From contig CM053031.1 of NCBI GenBank assembly GCA_028564925.1, forward strand, positions 94,453,273-94,517,272: 64,000 nucleotides of DNA, given 5' to 3'. A program made the translations under genes and the position numbers. Below are positions 60,213 to 64,000 of this stretch, in pieces (within the stretch, counting starts at the first letter, position 1; each line of letters opens with the position of its first letter). The notes below the pieces were generated by a model. It was not told the origin of the DNA and did not search any database. It was given only the letters and a program-made list of their open reading frames with translations. The stretch comes from Lithobates sylvaticus (lineage: Eukaryota > Chordata > Amphibia > Anura > Ranidae).

Positions 60213-62101
60213 GCACTTAAGCGCCGGAAAGGATTTATCCACTTTCTGACCAGGCTATTTTTTTGCAGTACGGCACTGCGTCGCTTTAACTGACAATTGC
60301 GGGGTCATGCGACATTGTACCCAAATGAAATTGATGTCCTTTTTTTCCCACAAATAGAGCTTTCTTTTGGTGGCATTATCACCTCTGCGTTTTTTATTTT
60401 TTGCGCTATAAACAAAAACAGAGCTACAATTTTGAAAAAAAAAAAAAAAAACGTTTCCTTTAACCACTTGCCTACCAGCCACGAACACCCCCTTCCTGAC
60501 CAGGCCATTTTTCAGCTTTCAGCGCTGTCGCATTTTGAATGACAATTGCGCGGTCATGCAACGCTGTACCCAAATAAAATTTTTATCATTTTTCCCCCAC
60601 AGATAGAGCTTTATTTTGGTGGTATTTGATCACCTCTGCGTTTTTTATTTCTTGCGCTATAAACAAAAGAAGAGGGACAAGTTTGAAAAAACATAATATT
60701 TTTTACTTTTTATTATAATAAATATCCAATTTTTTTTTTTTTTTAAACAAATTTTTTCCTCAGTTTAGGCCGATACGTATTCTTCTACATATTTTTGGTA
60801 AAAAAAAAATCGCAATAAGCGTATATTGATTGGTTTGCGCAAAAGTTATAGCGTCTACAAAATAGGGGATAGATTTATAGCATCTTTATTATCTTTTTTT
60901 TACTAGTAATGGCGGCGAATTGCAATTTTTATCGTGACTGCGACATTGCGGCGGACACTTTGGACACTTTTGACTCATTTTTGGGACCATTCACATTTAT
61001 ACAGCGATCCGTGCTATAAAAATGCATTGATTACTGTATAAATGTGACTGGCAGGGAAGGGGTTAACGCTAGGGGGCGCTGCAGGGGTTAATGTGTACCC
61101 TATCTTGGTGATTCTTACTGTGGGGGGAGGGGACTGACTGGGGGAGGGGACCGATCGGTGTCCCTATGTACAAGGGACACACCATCGGTCTCCTCTCCTC
61201 TGACAGGACGTGGATCTGTGTGTTTACACACACAGATCCACGTCCTGCTCGATTACCGGGCAATCGCGGGTGCCTGGCGGTCATCGCGACCGCCGGGCAC
61301 GCGCACCGGGGCCCAGGTACGCGGCGGGCGCGCGCGCCTCCCGCGGCGCGCCCCCAGTGGCCAAATTGTAGACGACGTCATATGACGGCGGCCCGCCACA
61401 GTAGCTGCACCGTCCCGCCGTCATTTGACAGTGGGCGGTCAGCTAGTGGTTAAATATATATCCAAAAAAAAAAAAAATGTCTTCCTCAGTTTAGGCCACT
61501 ATGTATTCTACATATTTTTGGTAAAAGAAATCCCAATTGGCGTATATATTGATTGGCTTGCACAAAAGTTGTCACGTCTACAGAATAGAGAATAGATTTA
61601 TCGCATTTTTATTATTATTCTTTTTTTACTAGTAGTGGCAGTGATCTGCGATTTTTAGCGGGACAGTGACATTTCGGCGGACAGATCGGACACTTTTTTG
61701 GGACCAGTGACATTTATACAGTGATATAAAAATGCACAGATTATTGTATAAATGACACTGGCAGGGCCCTTCGTGTACGCCCAAAGATCGCTGTGTACGC
61801 GCCCGAAGTACAATGGCGCCCTTGTTAACACCAGGGGCTATCAAAGGGTTAAATGTTCCCTAGAAAGATGCTTTCTAACTGTGGGGGGGAGTGGACTGAC
61901 TGGGAGTAGAGAGAGATCGCTGTTCCAGAGTAGAGAGAGTAGAGAGAGATCGCTGTACCGGACCCACTGATTGGCTCCTCCGCTAGCTAATGGGCACACG
62001 CGCCCAAAGATCGCTGTGTACGCGCCCGAAGTACAATGGCGCGATTCGCACAGGAGAGCCAACATGCCGCAGTACAACTGCGACGGCTGATCGGGAACCA
62101 G
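60213..62101 (+). mobile_element. CCACTT-family TTAA element, outer copy
   Basis: Flanked by TTAA at 60209-60212 and 62102-62105. Own sequence: 60213-60459 and 61454-62101. The left end has drifted (GCACTTAAGCGCCGG) but the interior TTTAACTGACAATTGC is typical. A 43-base direct duplication built on CGCCCAAAGATCGCTGTGTA lies at about 61786 and 61999. An inner copy is inserted in its TTTACGTTTCCTTTAA block. Confidence 0.85.
60464..61449 (+). mobile_element. CCACTT-family TTAA element, inner copy
   Basis: 986 bp with TTAA at 60460-60463 and 61450-61453. Ends CCACTTGCCTACCAGCC and GGGCGGTCAGCTAGTGG. Two internal hairpins: GTGTCCCT (61158-61165) with AGGGACAC (61173-61180), and perfect 20-base arms at 61204-61223 and 61228-61247 with a TTAC loop. 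Near the right end it is very GC-rich (CGGCGGGCGCGCGCGCC). Non-coding and well preserved, so younger than the outer copy. Confidence 0.92.
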
Positions 62102-62470
62102 TTAAGTTTTTTCTGGAACCGGTGAGATTCCACCTTGGAATACTATTAAGAACTTACACAGACTCGCTGCTGAGTTCCTTGGGTTCCAAATATGTCCAAA
62201 TATGCTCCCTCACAATGATCTTTTGCTGTACTGTACCATGAGATAGCTGTAATCAATCACATCAAAATTGAGTATGTTTAGTATCACTTTAAAGTTTTTC
62301 TTGAACCGGTGAGATTCCACCTCGGAATATTCATAAGAACTTACATGGACTCACTGCGGAGTTCCCTGGGTTCTATATATGTCCAAATATGCTCCCTCAC
62401 ACTGATCTTTTGCTCCACTGTACCATGTGATAGCTGTAACCAATCACAGAATCACAGTAGTAAACAAGGT

Positions 62471-64000
62471 TTCATGAATGAAACCTTTGAACAGTGTTAT
62501 ATATTAATTTGATTTGCTTGATCAACACTGTAATAAGCAATCGGAGTGTAGAAAAAAGACCTGATCACCCCCTTATATATACTAAACAGAAAAAAAACTG
62601 TGTTTAAACCCAAAAAAATGATATAAGAGATGCGAGATATAGAGATATATATGTGTTCCTGCTGCTCTCCACTGTTGTGTTCCCACATCAAATTAATAAG
62701 TTATAACCAAAAAAAGTGCAGCAGAAGAAAAAATGTGCCAAATACTTATAATCAATATAGTTGTTATGAATTTATGAAGAAATATATTTACTATTCAATG
62801 ACAGAAATGTATAATGTCAAAAAGACACGTGAACTGTGAAGTCACCATAATTGACCTTTCGAAAACCTCTAAGACACAGGAAACTCATGTATTCTAAATT
62901 ACTATAACCATTCTATTCAAGGGGTTTTTACAAGCCTGTATTGAAGCCAAAAAAAGAACAGGAACAATGGTAGCCTGTGTCACCAAACACAAGGTGTGTA
63001 CTACTTATTTTGTTGATTAGTTTGAGAAGTCCAAATTTATGAGGTGTCATCACTTGGAGGTGGTCCTGACTGGGAAGAATCCTTTGTGCGGAAGTAAAGG
63101 CTGTTTGGACAATTTACAACCATCACTACAAAAATTCTAAAGCCAACACCTTGCCCAACAAAGCCTATTATGTGAAGTCCTAAGAATTGTGTACATAGCT
63201 AAGCTATCAAAACATGAATCGGACTGTTCAAAGTCCATTTCAAAACATGATTTTAAAAATAGAGGCAAACCGACCTATGTTAAAAATATATATATATATA
63301 TATATTCAGAAGACAGTGAATATAAATCATTCAGAATATCTGTGAGATGCGTAGGTCACAAAAGAAAACTATGAGTTAGTATCTGATGAGTTGATGAAAT
63401 CGGTTATAAAGAAAACATAATAAATATAGGGTGATTATAAATAGAATTGTTTAGGAACAAATTAGTATTAAGATATATATATGATTATGCTATGAATATA
63501 TTAGAATTGAATCATGTTTAGAGAAACAAATATTGATTGGATACCCAAATTATACAGGTATCCAGATAGATAAAAACTGTATGTGATGTTGATTAATATA
63601 TATATATATATATAACTTGTGTCTTTTTTAAATGGACTAAATGTTTACAGATATACAATGATATGCATATATATCACCATTTTTATGCAAAGTGATTGAT
63701 CAATAATTATGCTAAGCGTATTTGATAGTATGGGGTTAGTAGAATTCCCAAATATTAAAGATATAGATATTTCCCCTAAAGTAAAATATACAGTATAAAA
63801 TAAAATATATTACTTTACAGAGCAGCCCCAAAACACATGTGAGACCCCTGGTGGTTGAAGGCGCAATTACATTTACAACAGTTAGGCCAATAGGAAACAG
63901 ACACATATCTTTTGGGCTGAACATCTTACATGTTTTATAATCTTATTGTGTGAGAGTATATTTAAGAAGCTAGATAGATAGTGAAAAAAAAAAGGAGAGA
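62471..64000. other. AT-rich, unassigned
   Basis: About 1.5 kb with TA runs at 63283-63304 and 63597-63613. No frame above 70 codons with protein-like composition, no recognised transposon end. An old repeat is possible, but I cannot name one. Confidence 0.4.

Larger units (their letters stand above)
60160..62470 (+). repeat. 187-bp tandem repeat, split by a TTAA element
   Basis: Units share GTTTAGTATCACTTTAAAGT, TGAACCGGTGAGATTCCACC and CCAAATATGCTCCCTCACA. One junction is at 62276-62300 and another is split: 60196-60212 continues at 62102. With the insert removed, the unit spacing is 187 bases. About two units remain. Confidence 0.8.

Noticed and set aside
62471-64000. A retroelement at the window's end
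   Set aside because: I could not find a coding motif or repeated ends, so I do not name one.

Overview
This window looks like vertebrate nuclear DNA with no host gene that I can recognise. The mix of repeats (Tc1/mariner elements, many TTAA-flanked non-autonomous DNA transposons, an L1/Tx1-type LINE and a CR1/L2-like LINE) fits an amphibian, probably a ranid frog. That assignment rests on my memory of repeat families, not on a search. I see no CRISPR array, rRNA gene, operon or confident tRNA gene. The window reads as intergenic or intronic DNA built almost entirely by transposons landing in transposons.

Region by region. 1-5.0 kb: MITE ends and two fold-back Tc1 derivatives. 5.0-8.3 kb: an AT-rich 42-bp minisatellite split by a pogo/Tigger-like MITE and a hAT-like element. 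8.6-12.1 kb: a decayed CR1/L2-like LINE broken up by four DNA-element insertions. 13.3-15.1 kb: a 5'-truncated L1 with target-site duplications (TSDs). 16.2-17.7 kb: a second CR1/L2-like fragment on the minus strand and more MITEs. 23.2-25.1 kb: a nearly full-length dead Tc1 transposon next to a palindrome. 25.3-28.3 kb: the largest stretch without recognised repeats. 28.3-38.7 kb: MITEs, two Tc1 fragments, two LTR-like candidates, three L1 fragments and a tRNA-like SINE remnant. 39.0-45.1 kb: a fold-back TTAA element whose left arm was split by a 5,082-bp TTAA element; removing the insert restores the palindrome. 46.4-60.2 kb: an old minus-strand L1 carrying a Tc1 fragment and, inside a 17-bp TSD, two plus-strand L1 5' ends, the second belonging to a young L1 with an open 1,244-residue ORF2. 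60.2-62.5 kb: two TTAA elements of one family, one inside the other, splitting a 187-bp tandem repeat. 62.5-64.0 kb: AT-rich DNA with no assignment.

The only full-length protein-coding frame I would call real is the L1 ORF2 (54209-57943). Its ORF1 partner (52044-52917) is broken once, at a run of ten C. I did not find an undescribed biological system. The most informative features are several insertion sites where deleting the element rebuilds the older sequence, the L1-in-L1-in-L1 nest whose inner copy lacks its own TSD, and hairpins inside the TTAA family whose two arms seem to change together.
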